From: Ectobius pallidus
Taxonomy: Eukaryota > Arthropoda > Insecta > Blattodea > Ectobiidae
DNA length: 64,000 bases
Assembly: GCA_964059195.1 (NCBI GenBank)
Contig: CAXKWD010000002.1
Span: 51,486,923 to 51,550,922, forward strand
Direction: 5' to 3'
The position numbers and the translations under genes were made by a program. Below the pieces are notes generated by a model. The model did not search any database. It saw only the letters and a list, made by a program, of their open reading frames with translations, and was not told where the DNA came from. Shown piece by piece: positions 34,626 to 45,512 of this stretch (its first letter is position 1; the number at the start of each line of letters is the position of its first letter).

Positions 34626-34789
34626 AGAGATATGGACAGACCGACACTGGCACTTAATAAAGGTAACGACAAATATTGACTCAAAGGTAGGATATTACTA
34701 GACATAAAGCTAAATTATATGTCTCAATCAGAACTACAAAAATATTGCAGAGTTATTCAAATTCGAGGTTGTATATACATAATATGAGT

Positions 34790-34925
34790 TTACCAAATTG
34801 CAAGCTTCTGGTCAACATGTAACTTGTACAGACCTCTCCATTGCGTATAAAAGGCCTGAAGATGGGTTATTAAATCCGAAATGCATCGCCATGCATTAGC
34901 TTCGACATCATGTTGTACCAATATC
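34790..34925 (+). repeat. Dispersed repeat, inverted relative of 37915-38045
   Basis: Shared blocks with the reverse complement of 37915-38045: CTCTCCATTGCGTA, GGCCTGAAGATGGGTTATTA, AATCCGAAATGCATCGCCAT and TCGACATCATGTTGTACCA. Non-coding. The CTGAAGATGG word with a nearby palindrome resembles the foldback elements at 24387 and 52063. Class unknown. Confidence 0.75.
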
Positions 34926-35151
34926 AAAAGGGCCATTAGAGTTTTTTCACACTGGGTCACTTGTGACGGTTACCGGTTTTTACAGTGAACACACCTGGGT
35001 CAACGCTAATATTGCCAATAGTACCTACATGACAAAACAATTTGTAATCGCTTTTGACATCCCAATTATAAAATCTTCAGTACTAATTAAATCTAAACTC
35101 ATGGCTGGATAACTAGTTTCGCTCTTATTGTGCATAGGCCTATGTTATAAT

Positions 35152-35620
35152 TAGGGGGCGGATTTCTATGACATGCCATATTTTCCCCCTTTGGATTATT
35201 TCAGGTTTCCGACTAATTTAAACCCGATTCCAAGCATCCTGGTGAAAATGGAACGGCTTTTATTGTGCATATAACTGCATATTTAGGAAATTTTCAACGA
35301 TTGTAGCATATTTAGTATGAATATGCATGTTTAGGTCATATTTTTGGCATATTCGTGTGCATATTAAAGAAATGTTGAAGTTTCATATCATATTTTGTAA
35401 ATTTTGATTATAATGATACTTTTTGAGAATTTACAGATATTTTAAGTAATTAAAATTGTATTTTAATAAAATGAATTGTAATGAAACTAAATATATATAT
35501 ATATATATATACAAATGTGTAAGTGGTAAAGTAAATTTTATTGGTCATATTTTAATATTTTTTTAGGTCATAAATGCATGCATATATCATATTTTTTAGG
35601 TCATAGAAATCCGCCCTCTA
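35152..35620. mobile_element. Non-autonomous hAT-type element, TAGGGGGCGGATTTC family
   Basis: A 469-bp element with ends TAGGGGGCGGATTTCTATGA and TCATAGAAATCCGCCCTCTA. Target duplication GTTATAAT (35144-35151) / GTTATAAC (35621-35628), 7 of 8. The interior repeats GGTCATATTTT and GGCATATT. An (AT)n run lies at about 35490. Confidence 0.9.
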
Positions 35621-35628
35621 GTTATAAC

Positions 35629-37310
35629 GTGGTTAATAAGGGTAAATGAATATTAGAAATAAACCTAAGTTTAACTGACGAATGCCCTACGTTGTATTTT
35701 TAAAAATTACAAGTCCGTTTAACCTTTCTAGAATTTATACACTGTTAAGGCGTTTATCAACTGAAATCATCAGTGGACACTAAGTTTGAAATCGAAGTGG
35801 ATAATTTCCGTGCAATAAATGTCTCCCATAAATGACAATCCTACCACAAGGATAAAAATCCTCGTATTTTACTTAAACATTATGCTATTAAATTTTATCT
35901 CTGCTTTTGTACAATTATTCAGACGTCGAATTTTTCCGTCAGTAGCACTGAAAATGTTAAGCATCATGTTCGCTAATCCAATTTTGTACAATAAAATTCA
36001 AACCTCTTGACTTAGAAAGTAGCACGTTTCTATTCCTCGGTTTCAGGTTTGCAAATAAAACATAGCTTAAAACATAATTATTATTTATCAGAACTGAAGA
36101 CCTAGGTGACAATGTCCATAAAATAAAATAAATTACAGTTGAGTTACTTATTTGCAGGGTGAAATATATTGACTTCTGTTTGTGAGGAATTCCTAGCACT
36201 AATTATACAACTTTAGAATAAAAAAATAAAAATTCTATCGATATAGTTTGTAACATAGTTTGCTTAATGTAGTTTTAATAAATACAAACGACAACAAAGC
36301 AAAAGTATTTTACGTTAAAACTAAACTAAATCTGAAATGCCTGATACTTTTTCATACCGAATTTTAAGTTTTCTTCCTGATGCAGTACTTTTTAGGGTCC
36401 TCAAGACTATATTTACTTATAAGTACGTGTTCTTTAGTATTCTTAATGTAATTCATTCAATAAATTTCACTTACTGTTTAATTTTCACATTTCTTCTATC
36501 ACCTAAGCAGTATATATTATTTTATAATTATTTATTTTGTGGGACAGAGCACTGCTCCAATTACAATAGCTACAAATACATTAAATATATAAATTAAAAT
36601 ATATCATAACTAAACTAAAACTAAATCTAAACGAAAAACAAACAAACAACCTCTAAACTGAAACTAAAAACAAATAATCAAACTATTTCAAGTAAATAAT
36701 TATTCGAGACAAGAAACAGAAAACAAAGTACAATAATAAATAATTTAAGTAAAATTCACAATCAATTAATTCCTAGATTTAACTCTTCCTTCTTGTTCTT
36801 TTTATTTTTAAATAAATGACGATATGATCCAGATCTATTGTAGCTGAGCGTTCATTGCATTTGGAGCTTAACCTCAGAACGGGAAAATTTGATGCGAAGG
36901 TGTCCCAAATTGACGTTTTCTGAAATTTGTTTTACTGGCATTATGTTACTTTCTGATTACCATACGCATTTAAAACAAACAAAATAACTACGATTTTTAT
37001 ATAAGACAATACGTAAAATAAACTTTATGTTTGAAGAACGAATTATTTTTAAAAGTATGAACATTTTAAGTAAGTACGTATAATACATCAAGAATACTAA
37101 ATAACACAGTACCAAAAAGCCTTGGATATCAAGATGATAAATGATACGATAAAAAGTATTTGAGATTTACTGAAAAAAGCTCACAATTTTATTAAGTTCT
37201 TTAGAAATTATAACTATCTTAAGCACATTAAATTTCAGTGACATCGCAAATGCTATTCTGAGTTTTGGTTGCACAGCTTATATTACATAACTACACCACA
37301 CAAACAACAA
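35629..37310. other. AT-rich non-coding stretch
   Basis: Very AT-rich. Short frames (for example 36337-36597) have no recognisable domain. If the exon at 37326-37406 is real, this is the start of its first intron. Confidence 0.4.
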
Positions 37311-37325
37311 CAACGGGAGTCTCAC

Positions 37326-37406
37326 CTGGTACACAACCGACGCGGCCCAGCTCCTTCCAAACACTCGATGCTTTCCGCAACACTCGTTACCCTCCTCACC
37401 AGCCAT
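37326..37406 (-). CDS. Candidate host first coding exon (27 codons, CpG-rich)
   Basis: On the minus strand an ATG at 37406-37404 opens 27 codons (starting MAGEEGNECC, ending SWAASVVYQ) and ends exactly at a consensus splice donor CAG|GTGAGA, giving a phase-0 junction. The block from about 37326 to 37450 is unusually rich in CpG (CGCGG, GCGCCGCGC, CTCGCGAG, AGCGCGCT) within very AT-rich surroundings, which is common for promoters and first exons. It resembles no repeat elsewhere in the window. The frame is open for about 14 codons upstream of the ATG. I do not recognise the peptide. The downstream exon is not in view, and any gene would run leftward through at least 37 kb of transposon-filled intron. 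It may be only a 5' UTR or chance. Confidence 0.38.
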
Positions 37407-37530
37407 GCGCCGCGCAGCCTGCCTCGCGAGTTGCCTAATCACAAGGAGCTAGGTAATCAATAGCGCGCTATTTGTAGTATATCTTGTACACCTCCAGGGG
37501 TATTTTTATTCCAGTCACCTGGGACCTATT
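37407..37530 (-). promoter_or_regulatory. Possible promoter region for the candidate exon
   Basis: CpG-rich next to the exon, then AT-rich. On the minus strand GGAATAAAAATACCCC at about 37515-37500 and AGCGCGCTATTG near 37465 lie 60-110 bases before the ATG. No element can be assigned with certainty. Confidence 0.2.
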
Positions 37531-37914
37531 CGTGTGAAATGTCATGAACCTACCTAATTGAGTCCCCCTTTTCATTATTTTATTACTCGCTTCAGCTCTC
37601 TGGAATGAAACTGAGCTTCTATGAAGAACCTGGGCATTTTACTCACTAAATTACGTTAACTCCGAATGTATTTGTAAGAAGTTTTAAGTTCGGACATGAA
37701 ATTCTATGATATCTGTAGAATATTTAGCAATTATATAAGCTGTAAGTATATAAAATGGATGTATTGTTTCGCCCTTAACCCAATTTAAGTTACAATATTA
37801 ACAAATTTACCAAGTTCCGTAACATAATTAATGTTCTAATCAAGTAACAGAACTTCATATTATAATGTATGTTTGAAAATTATAATATAATATACAATTA
37901 CGACCCTTTTAAAA
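37531..37914. other. AT-rich non-coding stretch
   Basis: Nothing recognised. Confidence 0.4.
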
Positions 37915-38045
37915 TTGGTACAACATGATGTCGAAGCTAGTACATGGCGATGCATTTCGGATTTAATAACCCATCTTCAGGCCTGTTATGCAATGGAGAG
38001 TTCTATACAAGTTAGTGTTGGCCATAAACATGCAATTTGGTAAAA
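37915..38045 (-). repeat. Dispersed repeat, inverted relative of 34790-34925
   Basis: See the partner copy. Begins TGGTACAACATGATGTCGAA on the plus strand and contains TTCGGATTTAATAACCCATC. Confidence 0.75.
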
Positions 38046-38073
38046 TCATAGGTTTTAGCCCGTAAAAGTGTAA

Positions 38074-38331
38074 AGTGTTCCCTATTACAGGCCACGGAGG
38101 CCCAGAAAGTTCCAGGAGGCTCAGGCTCCCAGATTTTAGACATTCGGCACGTGAAGGTGGTAAGGTTGTTAGCCTTACGCACCGGCCGGCTCCCGGTAAC
38201 TCATTTCTGTTAAGAGGCTGAGTCGACCCCAAAGCCATAGTGCCAGCAGAATGATTAGGCCAATGAAAAACTCCAACGACCTCATCGGGGATCGAACCCG
38301 CGACCTTCCGGTTTGTAGCACAGCGTACCCC
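38074..38331 (-). mobile_element. tRNA-derived SINE, head deleted
   Basis: Same family as 13292-13585. The body matches nearly throughout (CCTATTACAGGCCACGG, CGGCACGTGAAGGTGGTAAG, GGATCGAACCCGCGACCTTC). The head jumps from GTTTGTAGCACAG to CGTACCCC, so about 20 bp including the A-box is missing and the B-box is kept. A shorter internal deletion lies near 38186. Confidence 0.88.
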
Positions 38332-38890
38332 GTTTAGCCTTAAGTGACGGAAAAATTACAAAAAGTTACTTTTTTAAATGTTACACCCCCCTCAAAAAGT
38401 AATTAACAGGTTTTCAACCATCCACAGTCATTCCTGTTTATCTACTTCTAGAAGAGCAAGAAACTTCAAATTTGGCAAACCAATAGTTTTTAGCTTGTAA
38501 TCAATGGAAAATCCCATACAGTTCAAACTTTTTATTTATCATATACTTACTATCATATACTTATCATACTCTATATTTGAAGAAACCTTTTCTGTAATTT
38601 TTCCTCCGAAAACGCCTTGAACGATCAATCCTGAACTGTTTGCAATAACTGCTAGCAGACCTGCTAATATATAAAAAATTATTTAAGACACTTTTTGGTA
38701 GAAATAGTCTAAAGAACTGTTGTGAACTTCCAATAACGTAGGCTTTGATCCTGCCTTGCGATAATACTACATTAGGCAGATTCACTTACTCGGCGAGGCT
38801 CCTCTTTTTATTCAGCTTTCGAATTGCCGTCGTGTAGGCTATTTCCTAATGGACTATGTTATTCCAGGTTAATGTTTGTTCGGATTACTG
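38332..38890. other. Non-coding stretch
   Basis: No gene recognised. The 73-codon minus frame at 38785-38564 has no known domain. Confidence 0.4.
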
Positions 38891-38892
38891 CA

Positions 38893-38895
<3 letters not shown>

Positions 38896-38935
<40 letters not shown>
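38896..38935. repeat. (TTA)n microsatellite, LINE tail
   Basis: About 13 TTA units directly at the 3' end of the minus-strand LINE fragment. Confidence 0.85.
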
Positions 38936-38937
<2 letters not shown>

Positions 38938-39050
38938 TTTTTATTACAAATTACAAATTAGAAAATACAAATTAATACAAAATTATTACAAATACAAATA
39001 TAAATAAAATAAACACAATTTTTAATTACAATTACAAAAGAGTATTATTT

Positions 39051-39081
39051 ACCCCGCATGAGCATAGTTCGTGTTCGGGGT
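39051..39081 (-). promoter_or_regulatory. LINE 3'-UTR hairpin, copy 2
   Basis: Basal stem ACCCCG/CGGGGU, upper stem GAAC/GCUC (one mismatch in RNA sense), with the conserved ACACGA side. It lies about 250 bases after the ORF2 stop and about 115 before the tail. Confidence 0.7.
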
Positions 39082-39332
39082 CAGTTCAGTCTTCCTAAAA
39101 TTATATTTTGAACATTATATATGAAAAAAAAAAACATACATATTATAGTTTTAGGCAAAAAATAAGAATAAAAATAAATAAGATTGCTTATATATGAAAT
39201 AAATACATGAACAAAAATACGAAAAAATAAATTATAATAACATAACAGAGTTACAAACAAAATACCCAATGTTAAAAAATTAAAAATTTACAGTTGAGAA
39301 TGAATAACGGAAAAAAGTGAGTAAAAGTACAA

Positions 39333-39506
39333 TTACAAGTTAGGTTTAATCAATTCGAGTTCTTGTTTAAAAAAAAAATTATTGTTTAGTGGTATCAGAT
39401 TAGGGTTTCTTCTAGTAAAATTGTTGTATAGCCTTGGTCCGAAATTTATACTATGCCTTAGACCTATTTCTGTAGCACACTTTGGTTCGAAAAGAGGACA
39501 AGAGAT
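39333..39506 (-). pseudogene. LINE ORF2 C-terminal fragment (about 57 codons)
   Basis: Translation on the minus strand includes SCPLFEPKCATEIGLRHS and FGPRLYNNFTRRNP, ending ELELIKPNL before TAA. The FGPRLYN segment is the C-terminal signature of CR1/L2-type LINE proteins (…G.RLYN.L…). The remainder of ORF2 is absent. No internal stop in the surviving piece. Confidence 0.7.
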
Positions 39507-39510
39507 ATTT

Positions 39511-40347
39511 AAATTAGTTAAAACAAGTTATAATCAATTTTAGGTAAATTCGCTTAAATCATCCTTTGCAAAGGAGGTGATATTTAAAGGAGAAAGCCTA
39601 ATTTAAGCTCCTGCGAGTCTAAGATTTTCGCTTTAGAACACTGACTAACTTTTTCTTAAAATTGGTTTGCAAGATGGAACACAATAGGCTACTCCCTTTA
39701 TACAAGGTACAGGTAGAGAAAAAATGGGGAAAAAAGAGGGGCATTTCAAACATAAGAACGCAGAATAAAGACATAAAAATCTGCTGCAAAGACAACAAAA
39801 AGGGGCAATACAAGACTAAAGGAGGAAGATACTGCAGGAAGAAACCAGTAAAATAAAGCAGCAGTCGTTCAATCTTCGTCCCACTTCGGCTTCTTTTTAT
39901 CGCCTCTCAGTAAATTAAGTCATAGAGGTAGTTCATTTCCTGCAAATTGCATCAAGGCTTCGGTTTTGCGGGCTCTTTTTACACCGGGAACTCGATATTC
40001 CTTTTCCCCAATCTTTTTTCTCTCTCCACCTCTAATCCGGCTTAACTGCATACATGAATACAATCTTCCCGTTCATTTCGGTTTCTTACCCCACAAGGAA
40101 AGCACAATCAATACGCACCAGCTTTGCAGAATAATGTTTATAGTGCAGAAAGGAATCATAAGTTAGTGATTCACTTGTTGAAAACATACAAAGGAAATCT
40201 AATAGGATTATGCAAAAATATCTGCAATATTTTCAAGATGTTTCATTCTTCCTTTACTGCTACTTTTGCTTATTAATTTATGCAGCCTGCTGAGAAAATT
40301 ATGAAGACTCACATTATCCCTATTTTGATGCCATTAATTTAGATACT
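39511..40347. other. Non-coding stretch
   Basis: No gene recognised. Short frames on both strands only. Confidence 0.4.
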
Positions 40348-40661
40348 GCCCGATCCCCCTGGGCCAAGTTTGCTCATTAACGAATTTGTCCGAACTATTG
40401 GGCCTAGAAATAACATAATAAAATTTGGTTCAAATATCTTCAAAATTACGGCCGCTAGCGTGTAAAGATATATATATATATATATACACACATATATACA
40501 TACATACATACATACACACACACATCACAAAAAAGTTTTGAACGGGCGGTGGTTTCGTACTTAGGGAAGCATGAAACGTAAAGATATGAAAGAATTTTTC
40601 GAAAATCATGACATGGTATCGATTGCAATAGGTAGATTTTCTTCGAAATCTACCTAAAAAA
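40348..40661 (-). repeat. Truncated copy of the AGGTAGATTTCGAAG element
   Basis: Matches the left part of 43147-43979 in reverse complement: CCAAGTTTGCTCATTAACGA, GAACTATTGGGCCTAGAAAT, GGGCGGTGGTTTCGTACTTA and the terminal hairpin TAGGTAGATTTTC / GAAATCTACCTA. (TA)n and CATA microsatellites lie inside. Confidence 0.8.
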
Positions 40662-41305
40662 GTGCATATTGTTCAAATCAGGAGAATCACAGTTATTCAT
40701 AGAGTTTAGCGACGTGCAATCGATTTTGACAAAACGGCCAGCGAAATCTATTAGTAGGCGCATCTATTAATCTGATATATTAGGTATTATATCTATAAAC
40801 ATGTTTAAAACTTTTGCACATCACTTCGCTTTTTAAAGTGGAAACTGGCATCATTGAGACGAAACACCAATTAAATTTTCTGGCAGCGGATTAGCAGGGC
40901 GGGGATGAAGTGAGGCTGTTAATTGCTGATTGGATTCCTCGCTTGCTCCACTGACCTATCGGAAATCAATCCGACTTTGTGAAAATGTTCCAGTCTCACC
41001 CAACCAGCTATAATATCAAGTATGAGTCCGCACGTGTGCCCATGCAGTTAGCTAGAATTGCCAATCTCCACGTAGAGTATATTAAGCTGATACACAATTC
41101 CATGAATCGCATCCTAGTTCAATTTCCTAGCATTTCCTAGCATTACTCTTATCTGGCTAGTACGCCGCAATAGATAACATAAGGAGAGAGAATTTCGGAA
41201 AATCGTTGCAGTACATTTTAGCCATGTGAACGAAGAGCAATCGAGCTCGTATCTTGAAACTGAAAAGGGTTTCAATGCAATATTCTGCCAGTACACCGTA
41301 ATATT
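40662..41305. other. Unique non-coding stretch
   Basis: About 40840-41100 is non-repetitive and mixed in composition, with GGATTAGC, TTAATTGC and CACGTG words. A regulatory role is only a possibility. A CCTAGCATTTCCTAGCAT direct repeat is at about 41127. Confidence 0.3.
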
Positions 41306-41308
41306 TTA

Positions 41309-41830
41309 TTAAGTGCCAGAATGGTACTTTATGAGATTGTGTGGGGGACGGGAAAATGTCTGTCCGTCTGTGCGTGTGTCTGTACGCGCGATAACTCAAA
41401 AACTAATTATTGGATTTTCATGGAACTTGGTATACGCATTTACAACGTCCATGGAACGACGCCTATTGATTTTGGACCAAATCAGTTGACCGGTACCGGA
41501 GTAAAGCACAATTTAGCGCCTATTTTATGGTAAAATATTATACGTTAGTTATCAAATGCAAATTAATCAGTTCTCACGACAACATATTCATTTACAGTGT
41601 TCATAGACGGCTTTGGAAGTTGCAATACGGTTAACTTTAACAACAACACTACCCACATGTTCCTTCATATATGCTTATCAAACTAGACCTTTGTTCTTCC
41701 GTAAGCCCTGCTTAATGAGTCGATCTGGAGCTTAACTCTGAAATCGATTACAAAAAATTTCTGCATATCATAACTGCAATTATCACTGATTAAACAAACG
41801 CATTCTGGCTTTTGTTACACCAGTTTACCT
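41309..41830 (+). repeat. TTAAGTGCCAG-family element, single copy of one arm
   Basis: Same start as 32432 (TTAAGTGCCAGAATGGTAC), with GTACGCGCGATAACTCAAAA, TTGACCGGTACCGGAGTAAA and CTAGACCTTTGTTCTTCC. It continues into GATCTGGAGCTTAACTC and GATTAAACAAACGCATTCTG like the 32.4-32.9 kb arm. Non-coding. Confidence 0.75.
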
Positions 41831-42129
41831 GATTTTGAAAATTATTCTTATTATTAAATCTCCTAGTTTAAATCATTATTTTACGATAATATGCTAGGGC
41901 TAGAGTTAAAATATAAATATAAATGAGACGCGAAATTATCCATACCTTTTAAGTCTTCGTTTCTTTGGATTTATGATATGGCGAAGTTTTTGCTGCTTTT
42001 CGTTCTGCAAATGGATCCAGTATTGTGTAAAACCAAGCAACCCTGCTTGATACTCGTACTATAACGTGTAGCCTGTATTGTTTTATTCCGCGCGCCGCAA
42101 CAACTTCCAACAAACCTGATAAAGGCTAT
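41831..42129. other. Non-coding stretch
   Basis: Nothing recognised. Confidence 0.4.
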
Positions 42130-42375
42130 AAAAGAAACGATCTGGAGCGGCTTAACTCTGAGATCGTTTACAAAAATATAAGCAAAATGTCTCCGTTACC
42201 ACATGAATCCCTTGCTGATTGAACGGTTCTATGCCATGACAAGAAAATGACGCGGGACTTCATCTACGAATTATGAACATTAAATATATATTTTCAGATT
42301 TATTTGATAATTAAATTAAAATACGGAATTACTTATTGGAAAAATATATTAATTGAAATGAATTCCCGTATTCTT
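42130..42375 (+). repeat. Dispersed repeat, copy of 297-560
   Basis: Shares GATCTGGAGC, TCTATGCCATGACAAGAAAA and CATCTACGAATTATGAACAT with the copy at 297-560. Non-coding. Confidence 0.65.
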
Positions 42376-43146
42376 TTACCATTAATTGCACTCAAGCTAT
42401 AAAAATCCCCTATTTTTTAGAATATTACAAAAATGCAGAAAAAAATTGCCTACAAAATTCGTTTCACTATATACAAACCTGACTGCATATGAGTGGTGAT
42501 TATTTTCAGTTTTTTTTTTAGTCTTCTGTGAAATTACTTCTATTCCTCTTTAGAGCTTCTATGACTTTTTTCTGGACAAGTGATCCCGATTTTCCAAGGA
42601 TACATAACCACTGAATTTAATTGGCACGTAACCTCGTTCTTGAACTATTAATTCCAACCAGACATCAGAGAGTTCACTGTCAAACCCTGGCACTGAAGTT
42701 TCAATCAATCAACACGTGTTCACATAGAACAAAGCACCCGACATCATCCCTTGTGGTACATGAACTGGAAGGACATGAGTCATCATTACCAACCAGCGAA
42801 TTTGAATAATATTTGCACTGGCCTAGAGGAGGGGTTGAGAACAAAGGTTTGAATTCTTGTCTGGCCGTGTGCCACTGCTGCGCGGGAATCAATATGCATT
42901 CCACCCTCACACATGCACCCCCACACTGCTCACAAGTAGCTGCATTGCCAATATTAACAACTCCGCGTCTCTGCGCCCTCAAATCAAGTCAATAAATTCA
43001 ATCAGTTATGCCTCAAAGGGTGCGCACAAAAGCGTAAAAATGTAAGGAGAGTCCTACTTCCAAAGAGAATGAATCATTTAGAAAGCGTGTTCGTTAAGAG
43101 CAGAACTTAGATCAGAAAATGATAGACCTATGTTCATCATGTGATT
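42376..43146. other. Unassigned stretch, GC-richer at 42690-43020
   Basis: Overlapping short frames on both strands (up to 93 codons, 42982-42701 minus) with Cys-rich translations (NAATCEQCGGACVRVEC) but no domain I recognise. It could be decayed transposon coding sequence or a chance effect of composition. Confidence 0.3.
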
Positions 43147-43979
43147 TTTAGGTAGATTTCGAAGAAAAATCTACCTATTGCAATGGATACCATGTCATGA
43201 TTTTCGAAAAATTCTTTCATATCTTTACGTTTCATGCTCCCCTAAGTACGAAACCACCGCCCATTAAAAAAAAAATTGTGATATATATATATCTTTACAC
43301 GATAGCGGCCGTAATTTTAAAGATATTTGAACCAAATTTTATTATGTCATTTCTAGGCCCAATAGCTCGGACAAGTTCGTTAATGAGCAAAATTGGCCCA
43401 AGGGGGTGGTCGGGGGAGGGGGTTGAAATTTTTTAAAATGTATATTTCGGCCCCTATGAAGTATAGAGGGAAACTTTGTTTGAATAAATTAGAGTACTCC
43501 CTTTGGAGTTCACAGTGACACCAACGATTCGGGGGTTCGAGTGAGGGTGGGGGTGGGGGGATGAAAATTCGAAACTTTTGAAACCACGTCTTGTGGGGTA
43601 TCGTTGAAAAGCTCTTGATGAGTACTCTACAAATCAATAACTAGTTTCTTGATAGCACTCATATGACGAGAGATTTTAATGTTTGAAAATAATAACACTT
43701 AAAAGAATTATTATAATATCATAATTTTGTCTTGTTTAGCGGCTTTGCTAATTTTATTCATTGCTGATCTTGCGCACGGCCTCCCAGAATATTATATCCT
43801 ATTCTTGTTGTCAAAACAAATGATTGTAGTCTCTTCCTCTTTACCGAATTCAGTTCTTATTACTGCGGGTTTGCCATGCCAAGGCTAAAAAAGAAGAGTG
43901 CTGCGCAGCGATAATAAATTAAACCAAAAGCACTTTGAAATCTACCTCAGCCTGTAGGCCTGCCTAAAGGGATTTTTTT
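43147..43979 (+). repeat. AGGTAGATTTCGAAG element, long copy (hairpin end, class unknown)
   Basis: About 830 bp, nearly the same as 60255-61118. The left end is a hairpin TAGGTAGATTTC / GAAAAATCTACCTA. The right end carries the inverted copy CTTTGAAATCTACCT followed by CAGCCTGTAGGCCTGCCTAA. Inside are GCTCCCCTAAGTACGAAACC, GGGGGTGGTCGGGGGAG, TGGTATCGTTGAAAAGC-like segments and AATTTTGTCTTGTTTAGCGG. There is no transposase frame and no clear target duplication. It could be a MITE with subterminal inverted repeats. Confidence 0.82.
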
Positions 43980-44084
43980 AAATTTCAGCTGTGTTTATAC
44001 TACTTTTAGCTGCGAGGCCGATTCCAGGAGTTCGGGATCTAGGCCATGGAACTACTGATGTCAATTGTTTCTATTATTGGGTAT

Positions 44085-44285
44085 TTTATGGAATAAATTT
44101 CAACTGATATTAATTCAAATGGATATGATACAGGATCAAATGGTGAGAATGGTTCATGGTGTGTAAATATTCAATATGCCTTTACGACTGGGGAAATCAT
44201 GAAAAACCCCATGTCAACTTGACCGGCCACGGGATTTGAACCTGAAACCTCCCGAATGCGAGTCCAAGACGTTACCATCTCGGGT
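44085..44285 (-). mobile_element. tRNA-derived SINE
   Basis: Minus-strand head near 44285: CCCGAGATGGTAACGTCTTG, then B-box GGTTCAAATCC within TTTCAGGTTCAAATCCCGTG, then GGCCGGTCAAGTTGACATGG. The tail runs to about 44085. tRNA-like promoter parts are present but there is no complete cloverleaf. Confidence 0.7.
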
Positions 44286-45055
44286 TATTTTTTGTACTTA
44301 AAAATAATGTAGGAATATACTGAAGGGCTATATGGGTCAAATAAATAATAATAACTTACGTAAAGTTATTTTTCCACCATTACCTCTTTACCTAAGGTTT
44401 TTAAAGACGTTATTGAAGAAAATCTAACTATAGATATTTAAAGAAATGTATTTTGTACAGGCCGAAAGTCTTGACCCACTGTACCAGTCTGTGTTTTTGT
44501 GATTGTACTGTCCTGTTATGTACTCAAGGTTTTCCATATTGAAATGTACATTCAGCCGAATGGGACAAATTCACTGTAAATTTATACAACATCGAAATTT
44601 TCATTGAAGATGGACCATGTAGCTTCAGTCTTACAGTCCCAGTCTTGCGAATTTCCTGTTCGCGAACGGTTCGGCTCGCAGATGTATAAGCACCTTAAGT
44701 CTAAAACCAACGAAAAAGATGCCATATTCATCTAGATCGTTAGTAATATTCACTATTACAAAATAATTTAGAGGGGGCGGCAAATACACGAGTGTCTATG
44801 GGCGGAAAATTTCCAAAAACGGTCCTGATTACGCAAGAGAAAATGGGTATACATGGCACGATCATTTACTTCAATCACATGGAAGCATGAGTTTTTTACT
44901 ATTATTTCTGCTTTATTAACCGATAACCGATGGGCTATTAAAATTAGGTACCTATTTGACACCCTGTAGTGACAAAGTGAACGGTTTGGCGCAGGACAAC
45001 AGCAGCAAAATATAAAATCCTAAAGACGAAACACAATATAAAAAGTGTACGTGGA
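44286..45055. other. Non-coding stretch
   Basis: No gene recognised. Confidence 0.4.
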
Positions 45056-45059
45056 AAGC

Positions 45060-45432
45060 CACGTGACAGAAGTGAAACTTGTTTTAATTTTTGGATTTTT
45101 TCAATTGTGGATTGTTGGACTTTTTAATATTGAGATTTTGGACTTTTTTAATTTTGGATTTTTAAAATGTTTGATCTTTGAATTTTTTAATTTTGGAATT
45201 TTGGATTCTTTAATTTTGGATTTATTAAATTTTAGATCTTTGATTTTTTTATTTTTTGGAGTTTTAATTTTGGATTTTCCATTTCTTATTTTTTTAATTT
45301 TTTGTTTTTAAATTTTGGATTTTTTACTTTTTAATTTTTTAATTTTGGAGTTTTTTATTTTTTAAATTTTGGATTTTTTTACTTTTTAAATTTTAGATCT
45401 TTGTATTTTTTATTTTGGATTTTTTATTTTTC
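45060..45432. repeat. Degenerate TTTTGGATTTTTTAA tandem repeat
   Basis: About 370 bp made of variants of TTTTGGATTTTTTAATT, roughly 15-18 bp in period. Its open frame (45045-45311, rich in Phe, Leu and Ile) is a by-product of the repeat rather than a membrane protein gene. Confidence 0.85.
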
Positions 45433-45512
45433 CGATTTTGAGTGTAACACTAATTTCGTGACGATTTTGAGTGTAACACTAATTTCGTGACGATTTTGAG
45501 CGTTACACAAGC
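45433..45512. repeat. Tandem repeat, 29-bp unit, about 2.6 copies
   Basis: Unit CGATTTTGAGTGTAACACTA plus ATTTCGTGA. The last copy is partial and changed (GAGCGTTACAC). It directly continues the T-rich array. Confidence 0.9.

Larger units (their letters stand above)
32432..34660. mobile_element. Composite element with long inverted TTAAGTGCCAG ends
   Basis: The left end TTAAGTGCCAGAATGG (about 32432) and right end CTGGCACTTAA (about 34646) are inverted copies. Similarity continues inward for well over 150 bp: TACGCGCGATAACTCAAATA, TTATCGGATTTTCATGAAAC and AACGTCCATGGGAAGAA. A single copy of the left arm with the same TTAA start lies at 41309. The middle is occupied by the TTAA-flanked element 32935-33894. 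The right arm has three tandem modules (34185-34625). No transposase frame. Whether this is one transposon with long TIRs or two copies in opposite orientation is not settled. Confidence 0.55.
38936..39510 (-). mobile_element. 5'-truncated LINE: ORF2 C-terminus and 3' UTR
   Basis: The minus strand runs from about 39510 through an ORF2 C-terminal fragment to a stop at 39335-39333, then about 400 bases of 3' UTR with a hairpin (39051-39081) and an (ATT)n tail. Truncation at the 5' end is the usual result of incomplete target-primed reverse transcription. It is a different family from the intact LINE at 8677-13253. Confidence 0.78.

Noticed and set aside
45045..45311. Hydrophobic 88-codon frame resembling a membrane protein
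   Set aside because: It is a translation of the TTTTGGATTTTTTAA repeat.
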